NCBI RefSeq assembly: GCF_029910235.1
Contig: NZ_CP112874.1
Location: 620,001-684,000 of the forward strand
Length of the DNA stretch: 64,000 nt
Reading direction: 5' to 3'
Source of the DNA: Pseudanabaena galeata CCNP1313
Lineage (GTDB): Bacteria > Cyanobacteriota > Cyanobacteriia > Pseudanabaenales > Pseudanabaenaceae
The position numbers were made by a program, and so were the translations under genes. The notes under the pieces are model-generated. The model searched no databases. It was given only the letters and a program-made list of their open reading frames with translations, and was not told the DNA's origin. This document shows positions 1 through 8,157 of the stretch, in pieces (within the stretch, counting starts at the first letter, position 1; each line of letters starts with the position of its first letter).

Positions 1-142
1 ATGTTTCAGGAACTGCTATCAAGCGATCGCCACGTCGATTTTCTAGCAGCCCAATTTCTAGATCCCCTTTGACGTAGGAGTTATAGTCAAAAAAGTTAGA
101 AGGGATGCGATTTTCCTTGATGAGATCGGCGACAGAAATCAT
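1..142 (-). CDS. Partial CDS, probable V4R-type protein (slr0147-like)
   Basis: The first 47 codons run off the left edge. The reading frame starts at the ATG at 142 (MISVADLIKENRIPSNFF...) and contains a GLLENRRGDRLIAVPE stretch that I associate with the N-terminal part of cyanobacterial V4R (4-vinyl-reductase-like) proteins; the diagnostic C-terminal V4R motif is outside the window. It lies 12 bp behind the phycobilisome-like gene and in the same direction, so it is probably the last visible member of the same operon. The order ferredoxin, V4R, small protein, phycobilisome-like, V4R resembles slr0148 plus slr0144-slr0147 of Synechocystis. The family assignment is tentative because only the N-terminus is seen. 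Confidence 0.55.
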   Translation of the reverse strand, partial: MISVADLIKENRIPSNFFDYNSYVKGDLEIGLLENRRGDRLIAVPET

Positions 143-154
143 AGTGGTTTGTCT

Positions 155-616
155 CTAGTAGATGAGTGTAACTTGTGCAGCAGTAATCAAAGGCTGGATC
201 AGAGCAAGTTGCGGGGGGCTAAACTGTTGGCGCAATCCTTGGTTTAGTAATTTATAGAGAGTTTCATTGAGGCGGCGCATATCACGCATAGACATGATCC
301 CTTCCAACCAATTAAGCAATCTTTGCTTTAAAAAATTTTCATCGTTAAGTAGCATTGCCATGGAGCTATAGCGCAACACAAGAATTAAATTTTTAATTCC
401 AGTTTCCAAATCTGCATCGGTTACATTTGGTAACTCGGCGGGGACTTGGTCAGCGACAGCTTGCAAAAGGTCAATTTCACGATCGCGAATTAGTTTATAC
501 AGCTTTAGGCGATCAGGCAATGAACTAATGTAACTTTCCATTAGCCCTAACTCATCGGTCGCAAGATAGCGATCTTGGGCTTGGTTAATTAGTTCTTGAA
601 TCTTCGGCATCATCAT
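155..616 (-). CDS. Phycobilisome-like globin-fold protein (slr0146-like)
   Basis: A 153-residue, mostly helical protein. The middle (ILVLRYSSMAMLLND) and the end resemble the phycobiliprotein fold, where allophycocyanin has LRY...YAMLAGDPS. The Cys that binds bilin in true phycobiliproteins is absent: I see no cysteine at all, so it should not carry a covalent bilin. Three consecutive ATG codons (616, 613, 610) make the exact start uncertain by two residues. It sits between a 92-residue protein and a second V4R-like gene. By analogy with the Synechocystis slr0144-slr0152 cluster it may help photosystem II assembly or stability. The fold is inferred from sequence pattern, the role from context. 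Confidence 0.6.
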   Translation of the reverse strand: MMMPKIQELINQAQDRYLATDELGLMESYISSLPDRLKLYKLIRDREIDLLQAVADQVPAELPNVTDADLETGIKNLILVLRYSSMAMLLNDENFLKQRLLNWLEGIMSMRDMRRLNETLYKLLNQGLRQQFSPPQLALIQPLITAAQVTLIY

Positions 617-631
617 AGTTCTTATATCGCT

Positions 632-910
632 TTAGAAGAATTTAGAAATATCATCAAGAAAGTCTTCAAGGGTTTCATTGCTTTCATCAATAGGGGTACT
701 GATGGGTTTGACTTCTACTGATGTAGAAGCAATCTCAGGAATCCCTGTCCAAGAAATTGCCCGAAAATACTCTCTAACGGACATTAAAAAGCTCAGTGCT
801 GGAGCGCTTTTACCGTTATTGCTGGATACAGGGGCGATCGCACGATTGTCCCAATTTACACTTTGCCAAAAACTACGTAATGGCTGTAACTGCCAATCTG
901 AGCTACTCAT
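632..910 (-). CDS. Small conserved protein of the V4R/ferredoxin cluster (slr0145-like)
   Basis: A 92-residue protein with a Trp-rich N-terminus (SDWQLQPLRSFWQSVNW), a central LSFLMSVREYF segment and an acidic C-terminus (ETLEDFLDDISKFF). I recognise no domain. Its ATG overlaps the stop codon of the V4R gene by four bases (ATGA-type overlap, 907-910), which implies translational coupling, and the phycobilisome-like gene follows after 15 bp. The position matches the small slr0145 gene next to slr0144 in Synechocystis, so it is probably a cluster-specific accessory protein. Function unknown. Confidence 0.65.
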   Translation of the reverse strand: MSSSDWQLQPLRSFWQSVNWDNRAIAPVSSNNGKSAPALSFLMSVREYFRAISWTGIPEIASTSVEVKPISTPIDESNETLEDFLDDISKFF

Positions 911-1587
911 TTCAGGAACTCTCCATTTCGCAAACGTCCTTCGATGTCACGAGTCGTCGCCCCTTCATTCAGCCAGAAAGAAGCTGCATCAATGCGATTT
1001 TTGCCGCCGAGCAGGAATTTACAGTAATTTTCGCCCATCGAATAGCATTGAATCTCAATGCACTCTAGCTCTTTATTAACTAAGTGCGTAAAGAAACCTG
1101 AAAACAAACCTGCATATAGGTGACAAACAGGTTTGCCAACATCGCCAAGGCTACGAGCCACCGCCGAGTCAAACACACTAATGAACATAAAGCCTTGTTT
1201 GCGATCGCTCATATCTACTTGCCAGCGCCCCCAACCCTGTGATGTAAAGGGCCACCACCAAGTTTCTAGCAAGAAAGGCAAATTAGTTTGACGAATACTC
1301 CGACCAAAATCACGTTCAAACCATTTTGTAAAAAACAATGCATCTTGCAACCCCCATTCGCAACCGATCGAATACATGACAGCAGCCGAAGCTTCTCCCA
1401 CTTCATCTTCCAATCCTTCCTGTAGCCCAATGATAAAATCTTCGCTGGTAAGAATATTTCGAGAGCCATTCCAGTCTTCGATGATGCCCTTCTCAAGGTC
1501 AGGTTGAAAAAAATCTTGCAGACTATAGTGATTATTTTTTCTTTTCGCTCTGGTTGCGCTATTTGGACGGTCTACAGCAACAGTCAT
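907..1587 (-). CDS. V4R domain protein (slr0144-like)
   Basis: A 226-residue protein. Residues about 150-195 carry the V4R signature: GKPVCHLYAGLFSGFFTHL, then ECIEIQCYSMGENYCKFLLGG, with the conserved cysteines in CHLYAG, IQCYSMG and NYCKF. V4R domains are small-molecule or metal binding modules first seen in 4-vinyl reductases. The N-terminal 60 residues (FFQPDLEKGIIEDWNG) are specific to cyanobacterial members. A good GGAG ribosome-binding site sits about nine bases before the ATG. It starts 137 bp after the ferredoxin gene and overlaps the next gene by four bases. A role in photosystem II assembly is an inference from the slr0144 cluster. Confidence 0.75.
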   Translation of the reverse strand: MTVAVDRPNSATRAKRKNNHYSLQDFFQPDLEKGIIEDWNGSRNILTSEDFIIGLQEGLEDEVGEASAAVMYSIGCEWGLQDALFFTKWFERDFGRSIRQTNLPFLLETWWWPFTSQGWGRWQVDMSDRKQGFMFISVFDSAVARSLGDVGKPVCHLYAGLFSGFFTHLVNKELECIEIQCYSMGENYCKFLLGGKNRIDAASFWLNEGATTRDIEGRLRNGEFLK

Positions 1588-1723
1588 AAGTAAATACTCC
1601 TATCCAAAAAAATTATTGAATTCAAAGCTAGTCTTGAGAATATGCAACTGATAAACATATAGATTAGAAACTGGCTTTCGGCTTTAATCCAGCTATTTAT
1701 CTATAGGCTATTAATCTAATTTT

Positions 1724-2218
1724 CTACTCAAAGACATCGGCTCTTTTCGTGTTTGCCAATTGTTCACCCACACTGAAATTGGTATTTTCTAGTTGACGAA
1801 CAACTGATCGCGTAATTAATTGTCCAACTTCAACTAATGTCTGACCAGTAATCGGGCTAAGCAATGGTTTTTCGCAACGTCGTCCAATTAAAGCTTCGAT
1901 ATCTTGAATTGATTGAACATACATACCGACTGGTAGTTCAACGACAATGCCCTCGCCCATAACTTTGGCTTGACAAGCAAGTCTAGAGTTAGGTTTGCAA
2001 GTAGTAATAACCTCTAAGGTGCGCTGCTCTCGTTTACCCATAGGGCTAAGCGAAGACATGCCATCTTGGATGTAAACATGGCAGGTCGCACACATGCCAC
2101 GACCACCACATTCTTTTAAAATACTTAGCTCGTCTCCCATTAAGCCAGACAATAATGCACCATTCGTTGCAATATCTGCTACTTGGGCAATAGGCTCAAT
2201 CCTTACACGCTTAGCCAT
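1724..2218 (-). CDS. 2Fe-2S ferredoxin-like protein (slr0148-like)
   Basis: A 164-residue protein. Cluster ligands are visible as Cys37, Cys43 and Cys46 (ECGGRGMCATC) and Cys82 (SRLAC), the adrenodoxin/plant-type 2Fe-2S pattern. The C-terminal 70 residues extend beyond a standard ferredoxin (ELPVGMYVQSIQDIEALIGRR...) and probably form a partner-binding domain. It lies upstream of the V4R gene on the same strand, as expected for slr0148-type ferredoxins of the photosystem II assembly cluster. It probably shuttles electrons in the thylakoid or cytoplasm; the donor and acceptor cannot be told from sequence. Confidence 0.8.
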   Translation of the reverse strand: MAKRVRIEPIAQVADIATNGALLSGLMGDELSILKECGGRGMCATCHVYIQDGMSSLSPMGKREQRTLEVITTCKPNSRLACQAKVMGEGIVVELPVGMYVQSIQDIEALIGRRCEKPLLSPITGQTLVEVGQLITRSVVRQLENTNFSVGEQLANTKRADVFE

Positions 2219-2309
2219 TATTAGCTTGCCTCTACAATTGTTCCCCTTAATATTAAAGATCAGTTTAACTCATTTAAGGTGTATGCGTAGAGTAGTTCCC
2301 GCCAAATTG

Positions 2310-2348
2310 CCTACTCTAATGCGATGCTTTGCTTCGCATTAGAGTAGG
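2310..2348 (-). terminator. Stop-codon-spanning hairpin behind the 366-residue gene
   Basis: Arms CCTACTCTAATGCG and CGCATTAGAGTAGG (14 bp, perfect) flank an 11-base loop. The right arm includes the stop codon and the last two sense codons of the minus-strand gene. There is no clear T-run, so it may act as an RNA 3' end stabiliser rather than a classical terminator. Confidence 0.6.
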
Positions 2349-3439
2349 ATTTGTCGCTGCCGATCGCTCAGACAGTCTTGTTCTAGCATTTGATCGAAAT
2401 TACGAATTACTTGTTTACAACGCTTTATATAAGCAGATACCCATGCTTGAATTTGTTGAATTTGCTCTGGGGTACAGGCGATCGCTGCTTGTTTTGGATA
2501 GGATATTTGCCCACTGCGATCAACTTCAAATTCGGCTAACCAAGATGAAGCAGGACGAGTAGATTTCCAATAATTTGTAACTACGACTTTACCTAAATAT
2601 TGGGTTGTAAAGTGACTTAGTTTATTTAAAGCAGATAAAAGTTCATCTAACTTATACTCTTGCGGGTCAGTTTTCGCTGATACTGACTTAGTAGGACTAT
2701 CAGTAACTTTTGTCGGGTTATTGTTAACTCCAGCCCTATTCGTAGGTGTTGAGACAGAAGATGTGGCAGCAGATGTAGGAGGTGTTTGGGGCTTATTTGG
2801 GTTTGATTGAGACTGCCCAGTAGTACTTGCAGTTGAGCTAGCTCTTAAGTTTGTATTGCTAGCGGTCGTACTTGCCCTTGTATTAGAGATAGCTTTGTGC
2901 TGTTTGTCGGTTTGGGTTCTTGCGTTGACTGTGCTAGGAATATCCTCTGACTTTGGATGGACAGTAGGGTTAGTAAAGCTCTGTATTGTTGATGACTCTT
3001 GCCCTGTTGCTTGAATATTTGCATTGGCTTCACTAGCCTTCCAATTTGAGCTTGGCAAAGAATGCTGAGTTACCGAACCTAATAAGAGCTTAAAGTATGC
3101 GACTGTGTTGTATGTATCTGTTTCGATCAAATATTTGATTTTAGTAATGCCCCGTCTATAGTCAACCACTTTAAGGTCACTATCTGTAAGTACTAGTAGT
3201 ACTAGCCCATGCGTTAACTTGTAAATAAAAACAACATGACCAGAAAAGTGAAACTCAAAGGACTCAAATCCTTCTGGTACATTCTCAACAACTTGCAGTA
3301 CTCCTTGACCTAATGCTTGCTTAGTCCTTATTTCTACGGCATTCAAGCCGTAGAAATAAGGACGCATACGGCGGTTTGTGAGGGCAATCCCCACAACTCC
3401 TGCTGAATGCAAAAAATCTTGAATAACCTCCCGACTCAT
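2339..3439 (-). CDS. Conserved two-domain protein with Ser/Thr/Asn-rich linker
   Basis: A 366-residue protein of unknown function. Residues 1-125 form a compact beta-rich domain ([41 protein letters not shown]) that recalls roadblock/LC7-type folds, but I cannot confirm that. Residues about 130-265 are low complexity (S, T, N, P, Q). Residues 265-366 form a second domain with [16 protein letters not shown] and a helical end. It is transcribed toward the ferredoxin cluster and is separated by only 19 bp from the divergent rbcR gene. The disordered linker between two ordered domains suggests a scaffold or adaptor, which is inference only. Confidence 0.6.
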   Translation of the reverse strand: MSREVIQDFLHSAGVVGIALTNRRMRPYFYGLNAVEIRTKQALGQGVLQVVENVPEGFESFEFHFSGHVVFIYKLTHGLVLLVLTDSDLKVVDYRRGITKIKYLIETDTYNTVAYFKLLLGSVTQHSLPSSNWKASEANANIQATGQESSTIQSFTNPTVHPKSEDIPSTVNARTQTDKQHKAISNTRASTTASNTNLRASSTASTTGQSQSNPNKPQTPPTSAATSSVSTPTNRAGVNNNPTKVTDSPTKSVSAKTDPQEYKLDELLSALNKLSHFTTQYLGKVVVTNYWKSTRPASSWLAEFEVDRSGQISYPKQAAIACTPEQIQQIQAWVSAYIKRCKQVIRNFDQMLEQDCLSDRQRQILL

Positions 3440-3458
3440 CTTTTCTCACGCTGCTTCT

Positions 3459-4388
3459 ATGATCGACATACCGTTCACCCTAGACCAATTACGCATTCTC
3501 AAGGCGATCGCCGCTGAGGGTAGCTTCAAACGCGCCGCCGATAGTCTTTATGTGTCCCAACCCGCCGTTAGTTTGCAAGTGCAGCACCTAGAGCGACAGC
3601 TAGATGTGCCTTTATTTGATCGCGGAGGCAGAAGAGCACAGTTGACAGAGGCAGGGCAGTTATTACTTTCCTATGGCGATCGCATTTTAAGCCTTTGCCA
3701 AGAAACTTGTCGCGCCATTGATGATTTACAAAATTTAAATGGTGGGACTCTAATTATAGGTGCTAGTCAAACTACTGGAACTTACCTAATGCCGCAAATG
3801 ATCGGCTTATTTCGCAAGAAATATCCAGAAGTCTCGGTTCAACTCCATGTTCATTCTACAAGGCGAACGGCTTGGAGTGTTGCCAATGGACAGGTGGATT
3901 TGGCGATTATTGGCGGTGAAATTCCTGCGGATTTACTAGACTCTTTAGAGATTACACCCTATGCCGAAGATGAACTAGCGCTAATTCTACCAACTTCTCA
4001 TCCCCTTGCTCAGGTGGGAGCCTTGCCAATCGAGGAATTGTATAAGTTACAATTCATTACCCTTGATTCTCAATCAACGATCCGCAAAGCGATTGATCGG
4101 GTACTACTTGATAGTAGTGTTGATCCACGTCAGTTAACGATCGCCATGGAGTTAAATTCGATTGAGGCGATTAAAAATGCGGTACAGGCTGGTTTAGGGG
4201 CTGCGTTTTTGTCGGTAACGGCGATCGAAAAAGAGTTGCAAATGGGTGCTTTGCAGCAAGTCCGTATTGATGGAGTAGTAATCAAGCGCATGTTATTACA
4301 AATTCGTAATCCTAATCGTTATCGGTCAAAGGCGACGGAAGCGTTTTGTAATGAAGTCTTGCCAATATTTCGGGAAAAGACTCATTAG
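3459..4388 (+). CDS. rbcR: LysR-type regulator RbcR (Ycf30/CbbR type)
   Basis: A 309-residue LysR-family transcription factor. The N-terminus has the winged helix-turn-helix ([20 protein letters not shown], then [17 protein letters not shown]), and residues about 90-300 are the periplasmic-binding-protein-like effector domain ([18 protein letters not shown]). The near-invariant N-terminal block and the [21 protein letters not shown] segment match cyanobacterial and plastid RbcR/Ycf30, which control Rubisco and carbon metabolism genes. NdhR/CmpR paralogues are close relatives but differ in these blocks as I remember them. The gene starts 19 bp from a divergent gene, so its promoter must overlap that gene's coding sequence. 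Target sites cannot be named. Confidence 0.85.
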   Translation: MIDIPFTLDQLRILKAIAAEGSFKRAADSLYVSQPAVSLQVQHLERQLDVPLFDRGGRRAQLTEAGQLLLSYGDRILSLCQETCRAIDDLQNLNGGTLIIGASQTTGTYLMPQMIGLFRKKYPEVSVQLHVHSTRRTAWSVANGQVDLAIIGGEIPADLLDSLEITPYAEDELALILPTSHPLAQVGALPIEELYKLQFITLDSQSTIRKAIDRVLLDSSVDPRQLTIAMELNSIEAIKNAVQAGLGAAFLSVTAIEKELQMGALQQVRIDGVVIKRMLLQIRNPNRYRSKATEAFCNEVLPIFREKTH

Positions 4389-4460
4389 CATGGCTTCTTC
4401 GCGACCGTTTTACTTTTGAGGCTTTATGGCGATCGCGATACAATCAAAAAACTAGCCAAA

Positions 4461-4500
4461 TTTTTACTTTTACCTTTTTACTTTTTACTTTTTATTTGTC
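4461..4500 (+). repeat. Short T-rich tandem repeat before hisC
   Basis: The stretch just before the hisC start is built from degenerate 7-8 base units of the form TTTTTAC / CTTTTTA. It resembles the short tandemly repeated heptamers common in cyanobacterial intergenic DNA. Confidence 0.55.
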
Positions 4501-4503
4501 ACC

Positions 4504-5550
4504 ATGAGCTACTTCCGCCCCGCTATTGACGCAATGACTGGCTATGTTCCTGGGGAACAACCTAAGTCGGGTCTCAAAGTTATTAAACTCAATACTAACG
4601 AGAATCCCTACCCTCCATCGCCTAAGGCGATCGCGGCTTTGCAAAATATTGATGGTGATTCTTTGCGGCGCTATCCTGACCCTTTCGCCCATGAGTTTTG
4701 TCAGGCGGTAAGTGATGCTCTGGGTGTGCCTACGGATTGGGTAATTGTGGGCAATGGCAGTGATGATGTTTTAAATATTTTGATCAGGGCTTGCGCGGAA
4801 AGTGGCGATCGCAAGGTGGTTTATCCAATGCCGACCTATGTGCTTTATCGCACCCTAGCAGCAATGCAGCCATCAGAGACGGTAGAAATCCCCTATGGTG
4901 ACAATTTTCAGTTGCCCATTGATGAACTTGTTGCCGCCAATGGTGCTGTAACTTTTATTGCTTCACCCAATAGTCCGTCAGGACATATCGTACCTCTCGA
5001 TGATTTACGTCAATTGGCAAAAAGAGTTTCAGGTATTGTGGCGATCGATGAGGCATATGTCGATTTTGCAGAATACTCGGCTTTGCCTTTGGTTCAAGAA
5101 TTTGAAAATGTAATCGTATTACGCACTTTATCCAAAGGTTATTCTTTAGCAGGGTTGCGTCTAGGCTTTGGTATTGCCAATCCCAAGCTACTATCAGGGC
5201 TATTTAAGGTTAAGGATAGCTATAACATTGATGCCGTAGCGATCGCTGTAGGGACTGCGGCGATGCGCGATCAAGAATCCAAAAATACGAATGCTGAAAA
5301 AGTCAAAATCTCACGGACTAAACTTACTTTAGCTCTCAAAAACCTTGACTATACAGTGCTAGAGTCACACGGTAATTTTGTGCTTGCAACTACCCCAAAG
5401 GGTAATGCTGAAGAGATTTATTTAAAACTCAAAGAATCTGGCATTTTAGTCCGCTATTTCAATCAAACAGGGCTAGCTGATAAGCTACGCATTACAGTTG
5501 GCACTGACGAACAAAATCAAGCTCTAATTGATCTGTTATCCATTCTTTAG
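4504..5550 (+). CDS. hisC: Histidinol-phosphate aminotransferase
   Basis: A 348-residue fold-type I PLP enzyme that converts imidazole-acetol phosphate and glutamate to histidinol phosphate in histidine synthesis. Visible are the substrate-end motif LNTNENPYPPSP (residues 29-40), the PLP phosphate region VGNGSDD (82-88), the Asn and Asp that hold the cofactor (SPNSPSG, IDEAYVDF) and the Schiff-base Lys211 in TLSKGYSLAGLRLGF. Length and motif order are normal for bacterial HisC. It stands alone, between rbcR and an accessory gene pair. The start ATG is preceded by a T-rich repeat without a strong ribosome-binding site. Confidence 0.9.
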   Translation: MSYFRPAIDAMTGYVPGEQPKSGLKVIKLNTNENPYPPSPKAIAALQNIDGDSLRRYPDPFAHEFCQAVSDALGVPTDWVIVGNGSDDVLNILIRACAESGDRKVVYPMPTYVLYRTLAAMQPSETVEIPYGDNFQLPIDELVAANGAVTFIASPNSPSGHIVPLDDLRQLAKRVSGIVAIDEAYVDFAEYSALPLVQEFENVIVLRTLSKGYSLAGLRLGFGIANPKLLSGLFKVKDSYNIDAVAIAVGTAAMRDQESKNTNAEKVKISRTKLTLALKNLDYTVLESHGNFVLATTPKGNAEEIYLKLKESGILVRYFNQTGLADKLRITVGTDEQNQALIDLLSIL

Positions 5551-5581
5551 ACTTTTCTAATTGGCTTATGAGCTTATTTTT

Positions 5582-6769
5582 ATGACACAGCTTAATATTA
5601 AAAATTTAGGTCAAATCAAAAGTGCAAATATAGATTTTGGAGATCTAACTCTTTTTGTCGGGTCTCAAGCTACTGGCAAGAGTATATTATTGCAACTCAT
5701 AAAGTTGTTAGTTGATGGCGAGAATATTGGAGAAACTCTTATGAAACATGGATATCATTGGGAAGAAGATGTATCCAATTTCAATGAGCTTTACTTCGGT
5801 CAAGGAATGCGTAATCTGTGGAGCGCTAATACAGAGGTAATTATTGATGATGAAGAAATATATCTAGATACTATATTGCCTTATGTAGAACTATCAGATG
5901 AGTTAGCAGAACATGAGTATTTAGGTGATCCTGAAAAAATATTTTTTATACCTGCTCAACGAGTTCTAACTATTGAGAAAGGATGGCCACGAGCATTTAC
6001 TAGTTTTGAAATTGGAGATCCCTACGTTGTTTGTAAATTTAGTGAACATCTTCGTTTACTAATGCAACAAGGGTTTATGAATAAAGATAAAGACAATGCT
6101 ATTTTTCCTCAAATAGGAAGACTCAGGAAAGAGATAAGTGATGCTCTTGATGCCAGTATTTTTCACGGTGCTAAAGTTGAATTAAATACAGTTGAAATGC
6201 GGAAACGTATTCAAATTAATGTTAATGGTAATTTGTTGCCATTTATGGCTTGGTCGGCTGGTCAAAGGGAGTTTATGCCTTTACTTTTAGGACTTTATTG
6301 GCTAATGCCTGTAGCAGAAGATTCTAAGAAATCAGATATCGACTGGGTAGTTATTGAAGAACCAGAAATGGGTTTACATCCCCGTGCAATTTTATCAGTT
6401 ATTTTAGTTTGTTTAGAACTCTTACACCGAGGCTACCGTTTACTTATTTCTACACATTCACCCGTTCTTTTAGAAGCAGTTTGGGCAATTCGTAACTTAC
6501 AAAATAACAATTCTGATGTTAAATATCTCTATCAGCTTTTTGATTTGAAACCATCACCATCTATTACTGAACTTTTTGAAAATATCCTCAAAAACAAGAA
6601 ATTTTCCACCTATTATTTCGACCAAAAAGAAGATGGTGTTGAGGTGCGTGATATTTCATCATTAGATCCATTTGATGAAGACTTGTCAACGGCTGATTGG
6701 GGTGGTTTAACTGGTTTTAGTAGTAGAGCATCTGAAGTTGTTTCTCAAGCAATTCAAGACACACTTTAA
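5582..6769 (+). CDS. AAA_15/OLD-like ATPase of an accessory gene pair
   Basis: An ABC/SMC-type ATPase of 395 residues from the ATG at 5582; a TTG at 5561 would add seven residues, but homology to the family begins at QLNIKNLGQIKSANIDFG. The Walker A is GSQATGKS (residues 27-34), followed late by WVVIEEPEMGLHP (Walker B and D-loop) and the LLISTHSPVLLEAVW block. These motifs are typical of predicted ATP-dependent endonuclease or OLD-like ATPases. No TOPRIM domain is visible, so nuclease activity, if any, would come from the next gene, 9 bp downstream. The DNA is AT-rich and I find no GCGATCGC in it, unlike its neighbours, which suggests acquisition. A defence role is inference. Confidence 0.8.
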   Translation: MTQLNIKNLGQIKSANIDFGDLTLFVGSQATGKSILLQLIKLLVDGENIGETLMKHGYHWEEDVSNFNELYFGQGMRNLWSANTEVIIDDEEIYLDTILPYVELSDELAEHEYLGDPEKIFFIPAQRVLTIEKGWPRAFTSFEIGDPYVVCKFSEHLRLLMQQGFMNKDKDNAIFPQIGRLRKEISDALDASIFHGAKVELNTVEMRKRIQINVNGNLLPFMAWSAGQREFMPLLLGLYWLMPVAEDSKKSDIDWVVIEEPEMGLHPRAILSVILVCLELLHRGYRLLISTHSPVLLEAVWAIRNLQNNNSDVKYLYQLFDLKPSPSITELFENILKNKKFSTYYFDQKEDGVEVRDISSLDPFDEDLSTADWGGLTGFSSRASEVVSQAIQDTL

Positions 6770-6778
6770 ATTTTAAAA

Positions 6779-7213
6779 ATGAGTTTTAAAGAAGCAGTTT
6801 TTGCAACACCTTTACTAAAAAGTGCTTATAGAAATGGGTTGCAAGCATTAGGAAATTATAGTAACAAAGTCAGACCATCTGACACAAAAAAATGTGAAGG
6901 CAGTGTCGATATTGATAATGCTGTTAAGGCAATTTATCCTAATGACTCCCGTTGGGATTATGCAATTGGCTATGACGGAATAACATATTTTATTGAGGTG
7001 CATAGCGCTGATACATCTGAGGTTGCATCAGTTTTAAAAAAATTTAGATGGTTAAAAGACTTTTTAGTGACAGATGCTCCTGAATTAAATCAACAGCAAA
7101 AGAAGCGTTTTTACTGGATTAGTTCAGGTGGTAATAATATTTTAAGAGGAAGTCCACAAGCACGAAAATTAGCCCTGTCAGGAATTACGCTTGATAGGCA
7201 AATTAGTTTATAA
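6779..7213 (+). CDS. Partner of the AAA ATPase, possible PD-(D/E)XK-like protein
   Basis: A 144-residue protein whose start lies 9 bp after the ATPase stop. Residues about 40-85 read CEGSVDIDNAVKAIY, then RWDYAIGYDGITYFIEVHSA. The spacing of an early Glu/Asp, WDY and an IEVH strand recalls a PD-(D/E)XK nuclease core with His in place of Lys. That is a pattern argument, not a confirmed family. The C-terminus (RFYWISSGGNNILRGSPQARKLALSG) is basic. AT-rich like its partner. It ends 4 bp from the 3' end of a tRNA-Ala gene on the other strand. An ATPase-effector pair seems likely; the biochemical activity is unknown. Confidence 0.65.
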   Translation: MSFKEAVFATPLLKSAYRNGLQALGNYSNKVRPSDTKKCEGSVDIDNAVKAIYPNDSRWDYAIGYDGITYFIEVHSADTSEVASVLKKFRWLKDFLVTDAPELNQQQKKRFYWISSGGNNILRGSPQARKLALSGITLDRQISL

Positions 7214-7217
7214 AAAA

Positions 7218-7290
7218 TGGAGAATAGGAGGCTCGAACCCCTGACCTCTGCGGTGCGATCGCAGCACTCTACCAACTGAGCTAATTCCCC
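7218..7290 (-). tRNA. tRNA-Ala(CGC)
   Basis: A 73-base cloverleaf on the minus strand. Acceptor stem GGGGAAT/ATTCTCC, D-arm GCTC...GAGT, anticodon stem CTGCG/CGCAG with loop ATCGCAC, T-arm AGGGG/CTCCT with loop TTCGAGC, discriminator A. The anticodon is CGC (7255-7257), reading GCG (Ala). CCA is not encoded. The HIP1 palindrome GCGATCGC lies within the anticodon arm. Confidence 0.93.
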
Positions 7291-7319
7291 AACAGGGTAT
7301 ATATACTAGCATATTTGAC

Positions 7320-7351
7320 AAAAAAGGCGGCGCAACGCGCCGCCTTTTTTA
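7320..7351. terminator. Bidirectional rho-independent terminator
   Basis: A-run, then GGCGGCGC-AAC-GCGCCGCC hairpin, then T-run. It lies just past the stop of the secreted-protein gene (minus) and works by symmetry for either strand. Confidence 0.8.
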
Positions 7352-7837
7352 TTTGTTAGATATTGGCGATCGCGCTTCATCGTTCATCAAAAAGCGAGTG
7401 ATCTTCTGCTCATATCCTGAGCCATCGGGAAACTCAACCATTAGTACAGGATTTTTAATATTTTCAGATGGGATCTGGATCATGTATACATAATCACCAT
7501 TATGAAATTCAAAATAATTTCCTTGGTTCGGATTGTAAGTTCTTGCAGTAACTCTTACTCCCTTAGTACCATTTTTATTCACACTGCGATAATACCGAGG
7601 TTGAGAAATATCTCGAATATCCGCACAAACATATAGCCCAAAGTCTTTAGTTTCTGCATAGGCAAGAATTCCCCCAGTACCTTCACAGGTTTTGTCATTG
7701 ATTAGCTCATCGGTTAAGCCAGTAGTTAAATTCTCGGCGATCGCCTTGTTACCATCGATCCCAGCATATACGGACAGAGACAAGCTCACCAGCAGAGTCG
7801 TCAAGGATTTTTGGAAAATAGATTTAATTAAACGCAT
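7349..7837 (-). CDS. Hypothetical secreted protein
   Basis: A 162-residue protein with a typical signal peptide: basic start (MRLIKSIFQK), hydrophobic core (TTLLVSLSLSVYA) and a probable cleavage site near NKAIA-EN. The mature part contains two cysteines (KTCEGTG and LYVCADI) that could pair in the periplasm, plus beta-rich segments (VRVTARTYN, YVYMIQIPSENI). I do not recognise a family; similar small secreted proteins are common in cyanobacteria. It stands alone with a strong terminator overlapping its stop. Export is well supported, function unknown. Confidence 0.7.
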   Translation of the reverse strand: MRLIKSIFQKSLTTLLVSLSLSVYAGIDGNKAIAENLTTGLTDELINDKTCEGTGGILAYAETKDFGLYVCADIRDISQPRYYRSVNKNGTKGVRVTARTYNPNQGNYFEFHNGDYVYMIQIPSENIKNPVLMVEFPDGSGYEQKITRFLMNDEARSPISNK

Positions 7838-7944
7838 CTCATAACCTCATACTTTTGCAATTTGCAAGTGCAGAGATGCTCGTTGCCCAGATATTACTGT
7901 AACGATACTGAAAACCTTTGTAATCAGCTACTTTGCCTAATCCC

Positions 7945-8115
7945 AAAACACAAAATGGCATAGCCATTTTGTGTTTTATAACTTTAGTCAGTCTAAAAAC
8001 CAACAGAGGGTTGCGGCGCAAAGCGCCGCAACCCTCTGTTGGTGGCTATAGCTAGTCTTGCTTCTCAACTCCCGATCAGAATGAAGGCGCATTGCGCCTT
8101 CATTCTGATCGGGAG
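7945..8115. repeat. Three consecutive hairpins in the 320-bp gap before ubiA
   Basis: The gap 7838-8157 holds no gene. It contains a CACAAAATGGC-ATA-GCCATTTTGTG hairpin (7949-7976), a 23-bp-arm hairpin centred on GGCGCAAAGCGCC (about 7997-8044) and a hairpin centred on GGCGCATTGCGCC (8069-8113). All have near-perfect arms; the first is followed by a T-rich stretch and may end the upstream transcript. Confidence 0.7.
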
Positions 8116-8157
8116 AAATTGCTATAGTTAATCCCAAAGACTTGACATGCATTCACT

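Noticed and set aside
678-1079. Plus-strand open frames opposite the V4R cluster
   Set aside because: They are shadows of well-supported minus-strand genes with overlapping starts and stops and good ribosome-binding sites.
5540-5600. Second copy of the tRNA-Ala 3' end as left attachment site of the ATPase pair
   Set aside because: I looked for GGGGTTCGAGCC or its complement near the hisC end and found none.
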